From the NCBI GenBank assembly GCA_947179485.1, contig CAMXBY010000036.1, forward strand, positions 1-64,000: a stretch of 64,000 nucleotides of DNA, in the 5' to 3' direction. Source of the stretch: Allacma fusca. Lineage: Eukaryota > Arthropoda > Collembola > Symphypleona > Sminthuridae. Shown here in pieces: positions 61,501 through 64,000 of the stretch. The position numbers and the translations under genes are program-made. The notes under the pieces are model-generated. The model saw nothing but the letters and a program-made list of their open reading frames with translations. It had not been told where the DNA came from and made no database searches. Within the stretch, counting starts at the first letter, position 1. Each line of letters starts with the position of its first letter.

Positions 61501-62450
61501 GTCGAGCATTTTCATTCAACAAACCCTGCAAGTACCCGAGTAATTCCCGGGTACAAACATACATGGTAACATTTTACTCTTATCTTACGTATCTATTTTG
61601 CTTTGCACTTTTATTTTTGAAACGTGTAAATATCACGGCGTTTTAAATGTTTTTTTCAAATTTGCTATTTATATCCAGCATAATATAAGTTACAACCTCG
61701 CATCATTTTTCCACCATTAGTTTTTATAAGGGAAGACGTAATTTCTTCCTCAGTCAAGCAATTCCTGTCCAGATTTTCAAAATTGCATGTTTTGACAAGT
61801 GAGAAAGAATCCGATCATAATTAAAGCACCTCAAACTCTATATATTTTTAAAATGTGTAGCTTAGTTATATTTAGCTTCGAGCGAAGCCGAACCAATAGA
61901 ATTTTTCAGTCTGAAGGAATGAAGTCCCACTTACCCAGTTAAAATCAATCCAGCCGTTGTACGTGAGAAAATCTAAAGTGTTCACGATCAACAAGTTGTT
62001 CCGAAAATTCCCAGGATGGGCTGCAAGTTTTAGGAAGTTCTCTTAATTATCCTATGGTTAAAAAATCATTGGGAACAATTAAGAATCAATCCCAAAACTC
62101 TAATGGCGTGTCCGTATGTACGAAAATAAAAACGATTAAAATCTTCGTTGTTTTCTGAACAATTCAATGAAATTTCTTTTATGCAAACCAGATCGTATTA
62201 TCTGCTTTATTTTTTTAGAATTTTAGATTTTTTTTTCAAAAATTGTCAAAATATAATTTTTACTAAATCTTTGATTCTGATTTTCCAAATGAGCTCAGTA
62301 TAATGCTGTAAAAGGGGTAAGGAGAGATATCTTTAGCACGCACCGCCCTACGCAATAGCCGTAAATAATAGCTGAGCAATGATTTTTAAATATAATTTCA
62401 GTTGGTAATAAACCACTGAAATGATTAACGCAGGCAACCTTTAAATTTCG
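58550..62450. repeat. Diverged duplicated segment, copy D
   Basis: This is the partner of 47,230-52,000 and is collinear with it. It is interrupted between about 60,150 and 61,560, where copy C has only about 470 bp of different sequence. Confidence 0.85.
60150..60372. mobile_element. GGGTAC-rich miniature element, probable hAT type
   Basis: It begins CAGTGCTCGGACTGGGTACG right after the point where similarity to copy C ends, and runs through GGGTACGGGTA and GTACCCG words to TTTGGGCACTT. TTCAAC flanks both sides, a weak target duplication. A shorter CCCGGGTAC run recurs at 61,530-61,555. Confidence 0.5.
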
Positions 62451-64000
62451 TAACTGCAATTTCCTGCGAACGTATTGACAAATACCCGGAAAATAAATTA
62501 CCGTACTCTAATTGCACCAGATTCCTTACAATTTAGTGGTAAATTACAAATATCTAGAAAATACGAGAAATAAAAAACATTGCTGGAGGTTTTTATTGCA
62601 GTAAAATAAATTACTGGTTATACTAAATTGTCACTTAGATATCTTTTAAATATTTAAAGATTAACGCCACACAAGGTATTCCACCAGTGTTAAAGGGAAG
62701 GTAGTAAACATATGTCTAGGTTTATAGCTGGTGGTAAAACAAATGTACAAATAAAGTTTGTGATAACAAATTATAGAACCGTGTCAACTTCTTTTGATTG
62801 AAAACCTCGGGGTAAAATCTACACGATTGTTTCACAAAAGCAATGGACACTTTACATGCAAAAAATTCAAAATGTGAACGTTGTCAAATTCACTGTTAGG
62901 TTGAATCCAAGCTTGAAGAAAACACCGTTAGTTTTACTTAAATAAAAAATGTCATACACTGAGAGCAATTGCTAGTGGTTCGTTCATCCAAATTTCTGCA
63001 AATAAATTCGCATTTAGCAAATATCCGCTTAAAACTTTGAAGTCGTCTATCAACTTTAATTTGAAATTAAATTAATTCGCAGAAGTGACAGCGCTGGTTG
63101 ACAACATGAATTACGAAATTATGTAATTGAAAAATGCTTAACGGTCACGAAACTTTAACGTTTTATCAAATTTACGATAAATATTTTAAAGTTTTATCAA
63201 TTTAAAATTAATATATAACAATTGCTGTCACATTCTGCTTATTCCACTAGTTCCTATAAGGGTCACCGACGGAAAGTATATTAATCCCATACTGTCAAGT
63301 AATTCTTTTCCAGATTTTTAAAATTTTATGTTTTCACAAATGAGAAAGAATGCGGTCACAATTATCAATAATCTTACCAAAATGGAGTATTCTGCTGTGA
63401 AAAGTGCTATTCCGTACACAGTGAAAATATTTTCCGGAACTTCGTTTGCCACACATAACAATCACATTGCTAATTATAATTGTTGCGTAGATTTTAAAAT
63501 GTTTTAGCTTTCACGCCACACAAGATATTATACCTGACATATAATTTGAATCTAAAGTTAGGGGTGATCAAAATTTTTCCATCTGCATAGCTGTTATAGC
63601 GTTGATTTGTAACGTCACAACTTCGAGTTGTGACGTCCAACCAACAGAGCTATGCAAAATACTTGGTCTTCGATGACAAAATACAAAATAAAATACCTGA
63701 AATAAAATATGGAAAATACAAAATACAAAGTAAAATACCTCAGGTTACATTGCTAAAATACAAATAAAAATACATTACATGGTAGGTAATTTAAAATACT
63801 CAAATACAAAATACTGTATTTTAAATACAATACTTTCCTTAAAATACCCACATATTGCTCACTCTTTTCAGTTTCTAGAACAAACCTTTTAAAACGGTCA
63901 CTTCAAAGACTGCATATAAGGCATGTGTAGTAACAAAATGTTCAACGGCTGCCAAATAGGTCAGTCCATTATAATTATATTTTAAGTCGGTATACATAAC
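62451..64000. other. Window end: two TGGCGT-block modules and an AAATAC-rich tract
   Basis: Blocks are at 62,659 and 63,505. From about 63,655 to 63,850 the words AAAATAC and ATACAAAATA dominate, as inside the element at 33,737-34,637, but no terminal inverted repeat is visible here. No gene seen. Confidence 0.5.

Larger units (their letters stand above)
17361..63522 (-). repeat. Dispersed array of a conserved TGGCGT-centred block, about 27 copies
   Basis: Read on the minus strand, copies share AATAT, a 7-nt gap, then TGGCGTGRAAG and an AT-rich end. Core positions (plus coordinates): 17,381; 18,561; 23,255; 31,553; 31,855; 32,331; 33,605; 36,969; 37,989; 43,121; 43,543; 44,981; 46,656; 47,526; 48,494; 49,957; 50,688; 52,517; 55,235; 55,727; 58,721; 59,957; 61,629; 62,659; 63,505. 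Two copies are on the plus strand (28,638 and 40,855). The distance between AAT and GGC is almost always constant, with no gaps, although flanks outside recent duplicates have diverged. Read as codons, many copies give N-[ITA]-[LFY]-x-[GAD]-V-[KEI]-[VAT], with the Val codon varying at its third base. Several copies carry stops. Whether this is a decayed exon array or a DNA-level element is open. Confidence 0.7.

Noticed and set aside
17361..63522. The CGTG(A/G)AAG of each block as a 5' splice donor
   Set aside because: The base after GT varies freely (GTG, GTC, GTT, GTA) and the following bases do not match donor consensus in most copies. Only 43,543 happens to give GTAAGG.
1..64000. tRNA, rRNA or other RNA genes
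   Set aside because: No cloverleaf or rRNA core was recognised. The only tRNA-like signal is the head of the SINE-like insertion.

Overview
The window reads as nuclear DNA of an AT-rich arthropod, most likely an insect. The evidence is intron-bearing genes with GT-AG splice sites, a LINE tail, many hAT-type and pogo-type miniature elements, and an endogenous Polinton/Maverick (adintovirus-like) element of the kind common in insects. The exact order cannot be fixed from sequence alone. The hAT miniature elements with AAATAC-rich interiors remind me of aphid-type Hemiptera, but that is recollection, not proof.

Region 1 (165 to about 12,625) is a decayed Polinton/adintovirus. On the plus strand, in order: integrase, minor capsid (penton-like) protein, a truncated packaging ATPase, three small Polinton-type proteins of poorly known function, a spliced BIR-RING inhibitor of apoptosis (IAP), a basic core/pVI-like protein, and the N-terminal part of the F54H12.2-type major capsid protein. 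Facing them on the minus strand is a long protein-primed family B DNA polymerase gene with N-terminal C2H2 zinc fingers and several introns. Beyond it lie two genes that look intact and cleanly spliced: a plus-strand basic protein with a possible PC4-like C-terminus, and a minus-strand dUTPase with recognisable motifs 2 to 5. The integrase, penton, ATPase, IAP, capsid and polymerase all carry stops, frameshifts or deletions, so the element is dead as a virus or transposon. No terminal inverted repeats were found.

Region 2 (12,624 to 14,430) is tandem repeats: a 162-bp satellite that starts on the dUTPase start codon, then a roughly 37-bp minisatellite, then a 146-bp duplication.

Region 3 (14,430 to about 28,000) is mostly anonymous AT-rich DNA with miniature elements, a composite hAT insertion, a pogo-like element and the end of a LINE with an (ATGT)n tail.

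Region 4 (28,000 to 64,000) is a mosaic of old, diverged, partly collinear duplications (28.1-31.1 kb with 40.4-45.6 kb; 47.2-52 kb with 58.5-62.5 kb; 54.5-55.2 with 55.8-57.1 kb; a triplet at 35.4, 36.1 and 37.3 kb). From about 17 kb to 63.5 kb a short ungapped block centred on TGGCGT recurs about 27 times, nearly always on the minus strand, while the surrounding sequence has diverged. One copy sits in a 54-nt open segment with plausible splice sites. This array is the most unusual unexplained structure in the window. No recognisable host housekeeping gene was found between 14 and 64 kb.
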